Below are positions 1 to 12,400 of a stretch of 64,000 nucleotides of DNA, piece by piece. Position 1 is the stretch's first letter; the number at the start of each line of letters is the position of its first letter. Source of the stretch: Apoderus coryli (lineage: Eukaryota > Arthropoda > Insecta > Coleoptera > Attelabidae); the NCBI GenBank assembly GCA_911728435.2, contig OU452211.1, positions 2,790,001 through 2,854,000 on the forward strand, written 5' to 3'. A program made the position numbers and the translations under genes. The notes beneath the pieces are model-generated. The model did no database searches. It worked only from the letters and a program-made list of their open reading frames with translations, and was not told the origin of the DNA.

Positions 1-1
1 A

Positions 2-1603
2 ATGTCGAATTATAAAACCAAGGATTCCGAAGGGAAAAACATGGAGATCCGACAAGAGGATATATTGACGTTTAGCAGAGAGGTGCCCAGTCCATTCGCG
101 GTGCCAAAAAGTGGGATTTTGAAACGGAAATTGTGCGATATGGGAGCGGACGAGGGATTATCGCCATGTTCAAAAAGAAAACGTGTAAACTTCAGTTATC
201 CATGCACAACATCAAAAAAGGTTTTTATTAAAGATCAAGACGAACTATCCAGTTTCCAGGAACCGACAACGTCACTAAACGCTTTAAGCGAGTTACTTTT
301 CGATGAACCTCTCACAATATCATCAACAGAGAGCGAAGGCACTGAACAAAGCCTTCAAATCATCAATCCAATGTTGCTGCAAAAAGACCAACCGATCTAT
401 GAGGAATTGTCAAACTGTACGGATGACATTTCCAATATTTTACATAAAATTAGCAGTCCGATGTTTGTAAAAACGTTGCGGAACAAATTGAAGCTGAAAC
501 ATATCCAAACGATTGGGAATTTGGCAAATTTAAGCGAGGTGGAGATCAATAGGCTTCCGTTTAAGGTACCGGTGGTGGCTAATGTACGGAAAGCCTTGGA
601 TAGTTATTATCACAGGGTGTTTAAGTTACGGGAGAAACAGATAATTAGAGCTGAAGATACTGAGGCAAATGATGAAGTAATTACAACGATAAAACCAAAG
701 GATCAAGATGAAGATTTGAATAAGAAGAGTGAGGAGAAGTTGTCGTCCAATGTAATTGTGTGGCGGCCAGAGAAGTTGAGTTTAGAAGAGGAATTTAGGA
801 AGCTGTTGGAACGAATACGGGCAGAGGTGAGTTAAAGGTTTCCTAGCTACTTTTCTACCTCACCTCATATGAGGCATTATTATTCAAAATGCATTGCACC
901 CTTATTTCTTTATTTCCAGAAAATTGAGTCAGTTAAACTGGGAGAAATGATCAAGCAAGCCTACAATATCACTAGTATCATTGATATTACCGATTTCACG
1001 CCTCTTACAAACCATATTGTCCAACAAATCGGTCTAAAATCTTTTATAGACTCCTTAAAGAAACAACCAGACTTTGATCAAACACTCACAGACTTTATCC
1101 AGAAACAACCCCTAAAGGGTATAATAAAATCGCGTGAATTACAGGAAATCCGATCAGCATTAGATGAGAATTCCACTACTGAAGGTGGATGTTTCAGTAG
1201 AGCAGACACGTTAACAACATGTTTAATACCGTTAATTGAGAATCCAACTCAGTTGTATGACTATTTCAATACTCTTAGTGTTGTGGAGTTTACCGATATG
1301 GTGTTTAATCGAATTAGTAGTGATGATCTAAAGGATTTTATAAAGAAAATTGTCTTTCGTTACGGTAATGAGCGTGTTTTGAATAGTCTCGAGATTGATT
1401 CGCCTGAGATTGTGTCGAATGTTGTGGCAAATTGTTCGATTACTCATGTACCGCGGATATTTTCTAACTATTTATCGGATCTGTCTACTAATGAGCAAAT
1501 AAATGTGTTAATTGATACTGTTAAGCTGCTACCAAATATTAATTTGATTGATTTGCAAGTTCAGGTACTCGAATTAATGAGATCCAGAATGTCGCAAAAT
1601 TAA
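2..1603 (+). CDS. Rif1: Rif1, C-terminal part (5' partial)
   Basis: This is the C-terminal end of RIF1, the telomere- and replication-timing protein that recruits protein phosphatase 1 (PP1) to chromatin. Two coding segments join in phase 0: 2-826 and 920-1603, with donor GAG|GTGAGT at 827 and acceptor TTTCCAG at 919. They give about 502 residues ending at a TAA. Residues 38-41 read GILK and residues 61-64 read RVNF, the SILK/RVxF pair that docks PP1 in RIF1 proteins. Around residues 160-200 lies the IQTIGNLANLSEVEINRLP segment, typical of the RIF1 C-terminal domain, followed by a helical domain. The N-terminal HEAT-repeat part must lie left of the window, so the ATG at 2 is probably internal. 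The assignment rests on motif order and recognised family sequence; I ran no search. Confidence 0.85.
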
Positions 1604-1727
1604 AATTATTTTAATATGTTAACTTACTATTTTCGAACTTCTGTAGTTTAGCTATTCTTATGCCATAATTATTTTTATTCTTCTATACTTAACTCTTTAT
1701 TATTTTTAATTTTAAGACATTAATATT

Positions 1728-1785
1728 AATAAATATAAAATAAATAATTGTATAGATAAAAAGACTGCTTTAGAATGTAAATAAA
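1728..1785 (+). terminator. Rif1 polyadenylation signals
   Basis: Three AATAAA hexamers (1728, 1739 and 1780) lie 125-180 bases after the Rif1 stop codon in very AT-rich DNA. They are the likely cleavage and polyadenylation signals. Confidence 0.55.
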
Positions 1786-1859
1786 TTATGTTAAGTAGCC
1801 TATTTTGTTTGATTTCGTTATTACAAACTATCTTTTAGTTCCCGCTAAATTTTGTTTAA

Positions 1860-2480
1860 AAAAAACTTTATGCCCTTCTCAACAGATGAGCGTCTTTTTA
1901 AGCGTTCAAATTATTGATATGCAGGTTTCTGGTTTAGAAAACTTTGACCATTCGTTAACAGATGGCACCAACATAGGCTACAGAAAATTCAGACCTATTG
2001 ATTTGTATAATATAATGCTCTTTATTACAGGTGCCTGTTTTTGAGTTTATATAAAGACAATGATTTTATCCACCTTTATGAGTTCTTCAAAAGATGTCAC
2101 CTCAGTAAGATTCATAAAATCTTTATTGCCTTTAGAGTTATTACAAGAGTGAAACTGAAAATATATTTTTATAGTACTTACATTGTCTTTTTAAAAACAA
2201 TGGTACTTGTGTAGTATTGATTATTATTATTTAAACATAATTACAGTTATCTTTTTGTTGATTTAAAAACCTTTATCAATTTCTCAACAGATGTCGCTGG
2301 TTGTTACATTAAGAAACTTGTAGAACTTTGACCGTTCCTCAAGAGATGACAGGCTTTTGAAAAATTGGTATCGATTCTCTCTGTTACTAAAAAGAGAAAC
2401 CTAGTCACACATAATTACAGGTGTCTGTTTTGTGCTTTAATAACCTTTCTTAACAGATAGCGCCTCCGGCAGTTCCCAAA
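1860..2480. repeat. Degenerate dispersed repeat between Rif1 and fng
   Basis: The phrase AACAGATG/AACAGATAG, preceded by a 'cctttct(c/t)' pyrimidine stretch, recurs near 1880, 1955, 2287 and 2452. It is accompanied by 'aattacag(g)tg(t/c)ctgttt' near 2028 and 2415. This looks like an old, diverged tandem or dispersed repeat. No coding potential is convincing here, and 2480-3050 also shows no gene. Confidence 0.3.
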
Positions 2481-3049
2481 AATAATTACATTTTTTTGAA
2501 AAAGGTGCTATCTGTTACATGAAGATAAAATGTGTTTGATTTTAGAATGTAGTTTTAGATTCTCACTTATTTCCCAAAACTTGAAAGTAAAATACAGGAA
2601 AAAACTTTGTATCGGTATTTCTATAATATTTAGGTTAGCTATATAAAATTGCAGAAAGAATTTCTACTGATAGGTACCTATTCTAAAATCGATCTCAAAA
2701 CCCCAATAGGTACTTTAAATTTTGCCGTAGAACAAGTAAAACGTTCTCTTATGTTGCTTTCTTCGTCATGTATCATCAATTTTCTTCATTCACTTCAACC
2801 ACAATCATATTATTATAAGTTACAACCAGTGCAAAACGAAGAAAGATGAACTAACGACGAACGTGTGCTTCTCCTATACTAGTCGTACGACAAACCATTT
2901 GCTGACTGCATTATAAATACCTACACTAGCCTCTACCACCACCCAAATAAAACATGTTTATGTTGTTATTATTTTGTTAACGTTCCGCTTAGGTGGAAAA
3001 AAGACCTTTAAGGGGATTGGGGTCCGAGAAGAACCCCATTAACTCAGTC

Positions 3050-3260
3050 TGCCGACTAGCGTCGCGTGGTACCGCAGTCGTCAGTTCAGTTTATATCGTA
3101 CAAACATTGTAAAATGCGGACGGTTGTATGTTTATATTATCGTTGTTTATTCACGTTTAAACGAAACTTTAGTTATTATTGTTGGAGTGTTTTAAAACTT
3201 ATAATTTAAATAGAGTAAAATGACTAGTTTAAGCTTAAAGTCACGATTGAATAGATTTAA
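3050..3260 (+). promoter_or_regulatory. Putative fng promoter and 5' UTR
   Basis: The sequence becomes locally GC-richer (3050-3080) and contains an arthropod initiator-like TCAGTTCAGT near 3080, with no TATA box at the right distance. The AT-rich leader then runs to the fng start codons. This is inferred from position and a short motif only; a further 5' non-coding exon elsewhere cannot be excluded. Confidence 0.3.
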
Positions 3261-3314
3261 ATGTCTTTTGTCGTGGAAGATAAACTGAGTTTAATTTATT
3301 TAGACATTGTAAAA

Positions 3315-3431
3315 ATGACTGTCAAGTACAGGAAGCTGTTACAGACTTTGTTTGGAGTACTTTTAGTTGCATATATGACACTATTAGTTTACCAGGCTTT
3401 TGGAGGGAGAATTAGGAATGATGCTAGCCAA
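3315..3431 (+). CDS. fng: fng coding exon 1 (signal anchor)
   Basis: Encodes the basic cytoplasmic tail (MTVKYRK) and the hydrophobic anchor containing [10 protein letters not shown]. It ends CAA|GTAAGT in phase 0. The ATG at 3315 has A at -3 (AAAAATGAC). An in-frame ATG at 3261 directly follows a TAA at 3258, so it is the most upstream start available in this exon. The shorter form places the anchor about 8 residues from the N-terminus, which suits a type II Golgi enzyme. Confidence 0.85.
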
Positions 3432-6400
3432 GTAAGTGTAGAAACTTCACGTTTTTTAAGTTTATATCTATACCTAATGTTCCTACTTTCATGTGAGTAG
3501 CACAAAAATATATTTTCAGATTGCTAGGTTTATTTAAAACACCATGTAGATGAGTACACGTTCGTTTCTTCATTATTATTCCTACTTTGTTGGGTGATAG
3601 GTAATTTTTCCTGGAGAATACTAATAATTTGTGTGTACATTGTGTCATACTAAGTATCTACCATTTATTAGAGCCACAACTTTGTCGCAGTCTTATTAGG
3701 TACTAGTTAATTTAAGAAAAGTAATATTTTTTAAATGACAACACTTACCCATTAAACAGTTTTGTTTAACAAAAACCTTTTCCTAAGGTGTCTTATTTAA
3801 GTAAATTAATGTTGCAAATTTGATTTTACATGCTGGTAGCTATCACATTCACAAAATGCGTGTGTAAAAGTTTTAACGCGTTTAGAATTCTTCTCATTTA
3901 AATATTACATTTCTGCCATTCCACTTGTTTGCTTTAGATGGTCAAGCTGATAAATTTGTCTTCAATAGTATTGTAAACGTACGTTTTTTCTTTCAGTTTG
4001 TACCAAACAGCGTAAATATTATATACTGAAGATACATTTAGTTTAAGAACAGAAACATAATTAATTAAATTTTGTTTGGATTTTTGAATGTCAATCAACA
4101 TTATGTCAATTCACAGCCAACTTTACTTAACAGTAGACTGTGGTCATTTTGAAACAAGGTTGCTGGATTATGCATTTATGCATTACGTCCTAGTTGATTT
4201 TTTTGTATATGTATTAGTTCCTTTTGCAACAAAAATGGAAGTGAGGTAATTGGCAGGTGGTCATATCACATCATCCAAGCTAACTTGGATTGTAGAAGGA
4301 TAACGGCGCGACGCAAGGTTAATAGATGGTGTTTAATTATATTTTTTGGAGTTATTCTGTGCAGATTATCAACGTGCTCAATCTCACCTGTTTGCTTAAT
4401 ACTGATATTTGATTGAAGAAAATAATTTCTAAAATAGATGAAAATTAAATATTACTGCTTATCTACAATCATCTGATTAATTATACTAAAATTGTTTAAA
4501 GGAAGTTTACCTAATTTCTTTATAGCATTTAAACCCCCCAATTATATAATAAACATAGAGATTAAAAAATACGTTTGACAACAATGTATACTCGATACAC
4601 CTTTGACATTTGTGCCTCTTGACAAATGACAATTCGCATTAGCATCACAAAGCTAATTACGTGAAATTTATATTTGAAATCAAAACAACGTTTCGTTTTA
4701 GAAATAATGTATTATAGAGCATTGCAAAAGGTCTGTAGCAAATTATTACACTTAATTTCAGATACAGAACGGCGTCGAGTTACCTATAATGAAAATTTAT
4801 GAACGGAATTTGGCTGAAGACCAATTAGACCCAAACGATAATAATGTATTGTATGATAGCAGCAATAATTTAGCTACAGCTGAATACCCGGCTGCTACAG
4901 CTACAATTAAACCGCCGACAACTGTTATCGAAGATGTTTTTATCAGCGTGAAAACTACCAAAAATTACCATACAAGTCGGTTACCGATAATTTTGAAGAC
5001 TTGGTTTCAACTAGCTAAAAAACAGGTAAGATAAATTCATTTGTGTTTACAGTGGCTTTTTGTTATTATACAAAGGTAGTTGGGGAGTATAAACATATTG
5101 TTTCCAATAATACACTTTGCGCCCTCATGCTTAACTCTCCCTTGTTATTTTATTGCTTTATTGTGAGCGTGGGGAATAATGTTTTCCCACGGGTACTACA
5201 CGTGGCAAGCATGCGTCGAATTGTTTGGGCTTCGATGTTACACATGCGTCGACTAGGTCATTAAGAATAGTTTCTTGGGTCATACCAGTTTTCATTTAGT
5301 CTCACTGTATATTAAACTAAAACGGCATGCATTGTTTTGAAAATTAACAGTGTATGTCATTCATTCTTTAGCTCCTTCTTCATCATCTTCAAGTCTTTAT
5401 AATAAGAAGTATAAACAAACATAAAACACATGGGCTTATGGGAAAAACTGGCATCTGGTTTTCTATAATAACAAAATAATAAAACGATACTTGTACCGAA
5501 AAAAAATATATACAAGTGTATGACTTGATTACGTTATTAGGCAGCAGTAGTTAGTTATTAAGTTGAACTATTTAAAGTTAGCATAATTCCCATAAATCTT
5601 AGCGAACAAAGCCTCCGGAGTAAGCTTTAGGTTTTGCCTCAAAATACCTCTTCTGGAGCAAGTCAATACCTGTCTTTATATCTATTAGTATTTAAATAAA
5701 TGTATTCAATGGTTCTAGAAAATATTTATTATAACATCATTTATCTTGATTAAATAAACAAATACAAAGGAAATGTTCGAGATAACAGAACACCAATGTT
5801 GATTTATCCTAGATTACTATTAATATCTGCAATTATCCTTAACAAAATATAGTTTTCTGTACCTAAGTAATAAATAACTCACTCTTTCCAGTCCTACTAT
5901 AGCTAGGGATGAAAATTAGGTCTATTATTGTCTAAGAATGTTATACAGGGTGAACTATCACACAGTACAAAAATTTTAACTAGAGGTAGAGAAAAATAAA
6001 ATTTAACAGAATTGTCTTTCAAAAAATTTCCAACATTTTTATTAAGGCTGAAAATAATTTTTTTGTAAATCATGTTAAACTCCCTTTTTACGACGCCTAT
6101 GAACGCCTGCCCAACTGAAGTTTAAATTAGACATTAGCTTAAAGGTTATGATACAGCGCCATGTTGCCAAGTGTAGCGATTTACCGAGCATTTAATGTAA
6201 AACATTTATTTAGAAAATGTAGATGATTATGTGACTTCAATCATGCGAAATATTAAATATTACGTAAGCTCCTACCTTTCGGATAGGTCTAACATGCCAT
6301 GCCATGCCGCCATGATTTTTGAACTTCTTGGGGACCGCTTGATTTACCTCGTCCACTCTTCTTGTTTAATGTCAGGTACTCTGCCCGACGATCGCGACAA

Positions 6401-9400
6401 GGTGGATCCCATCCGTTAGGAAAACCCCAAAGGGCAACAAAAAACACTCAAATGCAAATAACACTAGCACTTCAAAGCACTACAACAGCAAATGTTCAAA
6501 GAGACCACCGTTAACTTCACCACACTTGTTGATGCGCTTAACCACTGAACTACTTCTAGTGCCTGTATCTTTTGTATGTGATACGGTTGAAACCAGTTCT
6601 CCTTCAGAATCCTCCTTGTTCTGAGATATTCCCAATCTTTTTGCAATCTCCGTAGTACTTATGGAGGGTTCCTGCTCTATTAAATTTAGTACAGCTACTA
6701 CATGTTCTAAATTATTCTGTCCTCCTTGTCCACCCGTTTGAGCTTGCAATGTACCAGTATCTCACAAACGCTGTACTTACAACATTTTCAAATGTGCGAG
6801 GACTAGATTAGGCATGTCTTTCCTATTTGGAAAACGTCTCCGGTATTCCACTGCCGCCCAATTTGCTCTTTCTTTGCATTTCCCATAGATAGGTATAATA
6901 TTATTACCATGTCTGTTAATTCTGCGTTTTTCAATAATTCAATTCAATTTTCAAACATTCACAAATCAATAAAGTAATATAATAATTCGACATCAGAAAC
7001 GCGATGACAAATGACAAAGGAAAACACCGCCATATCGATATTATCAAAATATCGATATATCGGAATAAAAAATATCCATAGTCACATCGACAATTTACGA
7101 TTCATTATAACGATATAAAATTTAGCAGATATATCAATACATTTGATTGGATATACCGCTGGGCTTTGCCAACGATAGTGCCAATGTATCGGTATTTATT
7201 AACATTAGTGTAGTTTCTAGTTATTGTTGTATTAAAAATATTACCATTTAATCGGTTGAAAATGTACGATATCGATTGTTCAAATTTCAATAACAAACTC
7301 GATCGATAGTGACAAAACTTGCATAATAATTATTCGTGAATGCAGGCTTGCCAGATTTGGCCAAAAAAGCGATAGTCAATAGGCGCTAAATATTCTTAGT
7401 TAGCTCTTGGCTTCCAAATCTGGTGATTCACCATTCATCACATCATTAATATTTATGTTATTTCATCATATATATTTCCGCTAAAATTTTTGTGTAGTGT
7501 ACGTAGGCAACCCGTTTTATCATATGTGTAAACTTGGCAACACGATAGGCTGCTGGTTGACAGATGATTAAAGTAAACTGGTAGTTTTGTAAAATTTTCA
7601 AACTCGAATTTCTCGAAAACCTTTAAGTTTTTCGAGAAAAAAGAAGTATGCCTTTTTTATGTAGAAAACTTTATTTTATCATATTTTTGACACAAAATGG
7701 ATACAAATCACAAGGAAAAAAAGTTAGGTTATAATTAAGCCAAGGGTCTCCCTCGTTTACCCGCCTATGGTCATCGTTTTTTATTCAATTTCATGCCAGT
7801 TTACGGGATTTAACTGGGTGAATAAATATTTCAAAAAAAAAACACCCTGTACCTTGTATAGGGACGATTAGCTTATTTTATTACTGCCCTCGTATTGCAC
7901 ATTATTGTTTATAAGTTCCTTAGTGTATTCTACCAGCATCTCCTCACCACTTACACAGAAATATCAAATGTCTTAATCGATGTTCCATGTTTACAACGCC
8001 CTTTTAAATTCCCGGGTGTGTTGTATTATATTATACGATGTCTACTACATAGGGGTGTATTTTTAAATTATACAAAAACATGAAGGTACAAGAATGTTTA
8101 TTATAAAATATAATTTCTTATATAACTATACCCCACATGTTTTTAAAATAAAATTAACGAAGCAGTCGTTCTTTGATAAAAACTGTACCAGCTACACTAT
8201 ATGAAACATTTGTGTGACACCCTGTATATTTTTTAATGTAATGAAAAGATCTGAAGGTTCTTCAACACGTTATGTCGACAAACTGAACAATCGTCTGCTC
8301 TGGAACCAAAACGATTTTGACCGATATAAATATTCACAAAACTAACAAACTTTACTTACTCCGGTACTGTGTCAAAGCTTGTGTTTGTGTAATATTTACC
8401 CACAAAACAGAAAACTGATGTTTAAACAGTGTGTGTGTACTGTTCAAATAAAAAAAAAGTTCATCACACTAAATTTCAGAAAGCCAAAGATGGTAATAGG
8501 AAGACTAATAAAAGCAGAAAAAAAAAGTAAAACATTTGTATATAGGTACTTTTTAAAAATGCGGTTTGTTATTTTAATTTTAACGTTTCTGTCGCCTTAA
8601 AAGTAATATATTTTCAGTTACAAACCTTCCATTCTGTGTGTTTAACCTTTTTTTCTATTTTATTTTTCTGGCTTTGGTGTTAGAAAGGTTTGCCTAAGCG
8701 AAGTTTGAGTTGAAATAGGATTGATTTTGACGTATTTGCGTCAGATCTAGGTTGGGAGTAAGTTAAATTAGTTTTGACGAAAAAGACAATATATGTATAT
8801 ACGAGGTATCCGGTATTGTTGCGAAGGTTATTTAAATTTATACATATTGAAAATCTTTGATAGTTTTTCACTTATTTATTTTGTACAATTTTCGATTATC
8901 ATCTTATTCTCTCTATCTCTTTAATTAGTTTCCTTGGTTTCCGAGAAGAATCATTGAGTTTCTAATTTGAGAATTGTATATTGGACCATTTTTTTGGCGA
9001 TGGGACTTTCACAGGTCAAGCAATTGGTACTTGTGACATATACAGGGCTGATGAGGAAGTAATGCTTTTTTGTTCATTTTTATGGACTGAACGAATGAAA
9101 GTAGAAATTATTCGATAATGGTAAATTAAAGACTGTTCTTTTCTGAGCAATTTGGATTTTTAATCACTTTGACAAGTCGCTTATTAAGGAAGTTAGAGGG
9201 TTTAAATGAAAAGGTGGATTTTGAATGCGTGCCAATATGCACTTTTGTAACAAAACCCTGTAACTTCCTTAATAAATAAGTTTTAAGAATGAATTAAAAA
9301 CTAAATTGGTCAGAAAAGATCAGTCTTTAATTTGCCATTATCTAGTAATTTCTACTTTCAATCGTTCATTTCAAAGATTGATCCAAAAACTAACAAAAAA

Positions 9401-12400
9401 AAACACTACTTTCTGTTTACCCCTGTATATGACATAAGAACCAATTGCTATAAATCAACTATAGGTCGAACCTGTTGTCGAAGAGTCAAGCTACATTTCT
9501 CAAAAAAAATCATCTCAATAAGTTACAGGGTACAAGAGAAAATCCATGTTAAACTTAGAGTAAATTTTGACGAAATGGCTGGTCATTCTGTCTGTTATAT
9601 CTGTTGATTTTTCTTGTTTTTCAGACATGGTTTTTCACTGATGCAGATGATCCAGAATTCCAAAAAGCCACTGGTAAGTAATTTAAACAATATTTTTCTG
9701 TTTTAATTCATTTTGCATATAATTTATGAACCCAAACCCCAAAGAAAATACATTTAAATTGAAACAATATAGTAACAAAGCTCTATTTTAAAGAATAGAG
9801 CATAATAGTAATCAATACCCGTACCCGACTGGTATTCTTGCAAAAGATGGTACATTTTGATAAAATCAACCTATTAAAATACACAAAGGGAGCTATACGG
9901 CAGTGGCGTAGCCACTGCGATTTATCCTTCTAATTATAAACGTGGTTATATTGAAAGATATTGTGCAATTTTATAATTAACTTTGTCCCATTATATTGAG
10001 CAGAAAAAAGTTAAAATTAAAACCTGATCAATGGCTGGAATTGGGTTTTGGTTTTGTTGTGTGGATACACACGCCACTGTGTAAGTAAATGCCGTAAGTG
10101 AACCATAAAAAGCACCTGTGTGTTATAGTGCTTCGTCGTTCCAGTTGGGAGACACCAAACAGGAAATCTATATACGTATTTCTTTTTTTGCCTGCCATAT
10201 TTTATAGTGTAATATTTTAATCGCACACGTTGCATTGCTCAAAAGGAATAAACTAAACTTTATTCAACTATTTTCAGCATTTAGCTAGACGTAAATATAC
10301 GCAGGGTTTTGTAGCAGAATTTTTTTAAATTTAGAAGGTTCAATGACATTATTATTGCTGTAATTTCAATATCATGTTACAATAATATTTCATTAAAGTC
10401 GTCTAGTAAATTGAGAAAACAGATGATGTAACATTATTCGTATTGAATGCTCATGTTTAGTGTTTTTTTTTCTGTTTTAATATTTCAGATAGTCATATGA
10501 TCAACACAAATTGTTCATCTTCGCATAACAGGAAAGCGTTATGTTGCAAAATGTCCGTGGAATTTGATTATTTCATCAATACTAATAAAAAGTAAGTCGC
10601 ATATTAATTATTATTATTTTTCTTTTAGCAATTTTTCTACTCTATATAAGGTTTTCTATTGAATTTATCCATTCAAGTGTAACATTGAAACTATATATAG
10701 ACGTTACTTAATCTTTTTTACATATTATTTTCATAAATTTATTATAATTTCAATCAAAATGCTATAACTCACGAATGAGACACCCTGTATATAATATCAA
10801 AAACTGAACGGAAAATTGAGAAGCTTTTATTCTTATATAGCCTTTCTTATACCTACCTAAAGCTATTAGTTTTTAAGATATTTGCATTTATGAAATGTGG
10901 CTTTATCTCCAAACAACACAAAGTCAAAAAAATCTACCTGATTGTGAATTTGTTGCTGCGCCCATTGGCAGAACATAATTCATCGTCATTTTGGTTTTAT
11001 GTAGAATTCTTTTGACTGAGCTTTGGCTTACCGATTGTTCCCGAGCAATTTCACGTGTGCTGATATGTGGATTTTCTATCACTTTTAACATTCATCATCA
11101 TCATCATCATCATCAAACAGCCTGTCTCGTCCACTGCTGAACATAGGCCTCCGTTAACGATCTCCAATTATTTCGATCCTGGGCATCCTGGATCCAATTT
11201 GGTGTTACTCTTTTTATGTCATCCGTCCACCGGGTCGGCGGACGACCTCTGTTCCTGAACGCATCTTGCCTAGGTCTTCACTCTATGATCTTTTTGGTCC
11301 ATCTTTCGTTGGTTATTCTTGCGACATGTCCAGCCCAGTTCCACTTTAAATATGTTATTCGCTGGATTGCATCGGTAACCCCTGTTCTCTGACGTATCCG
11401 ATCATTCGGGATCCTGTCTCTCAGCGTGACTCCCAACATAGAGCGTTCCATGGCTTGCTGGGCCACTCTTACTTTATTTACCGATTTTCGTGTTAGAGTT
11501 AAGGTCTCCGAACCATAAGTCAGAACCGGCAGAACACACTGATCAAACACTTTCCGCTTAAGGCATATGGGGGTTTCGGACTTAAAAATGTGCTTCAGCT
11601 TAACTTAACTTTTCCATTGTTATCTTTTCTGGTTGCCTTCGAGCAGGATATCTTTCTTGGTAAATTCTTTGCGCAAGTAAAACATTTTGCATACATTCTC
11701 CCTATATCCAAATCATATCTATTAACTCATTTTTGGGAAAATTCATTTCAACCAAAATTTAATTAAGTAATTATTAATAAACTAATTGTTATAGGTCGGT
11801 ATTTAATAGAATACACTTTTGTAATAAATAGCTGTCATTCGATCAAATCCTTGTTGATTTAGTTGATAAATATTGCAATTATATACGGGTTTTGATTACG
11901 ATTATGATAAATAAATAACTATTAAAAAATAGGTTGAATTTGAAAAATATTATTTTCTCTACCACCTTTTACAAACTCCATCAAACGGCAATTGAAACCA
12001 CGAACTTCGTTGATGTAATAACGGTTATTTGCTTTTCATAAAATGGATTTTCTACAGTCGACTCGCGGTGACTTTTATTTAAGCATATTTACCCACTTGA
12101 GTTGAATCTGGTTTTATACAAAACCACTTTGATAAATCGTCTCGCAAATGGATGAGTTATCAAAAGGATTAAAAGCCGTTAAGGCTATTTAGTTTTTTAA
12201 GATTTTCCGATTTGGAACTTTTAGAAGAATTTATATTCAAACAATAATACAGCGGAGTTAGTTTGATTTTTTGGCGATCTGCCAATTTTCGAAAATAATT
12301 GAAATAAAGGTACCAAACAAAAAGTGTATTGCAACTTGTGTTTCCTAATCCTGGTGTAATAAGAAAGTTTATCGCATTAAATTAATTAATCTTCATACAA

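Larger units (their letters stand above)
5026..9624. other. fng intron 2
   Basis: A 4.6-kb intron. It contains a degraded transposase (6480-6930), a foldback element (9022-9450) and scattered TACAGGGTG/CACCCTGTA element ends (about 5945, 7845 and 8217). The AT-rich stretch near 7030-7080 is dense in ATCGAT words. Elsewhere (5040-5930 and 7100-9000) I see nothing genic. Confidence 0.6.

Noticed and set aside
7020..7090. ATCGAT-rich stretch as a regulatory cluster
   Set aside because: The repeated ATCGATAT words suggested DREF-like sites, but the stretch is simple AT-rich sequence far from any promoter I can support.
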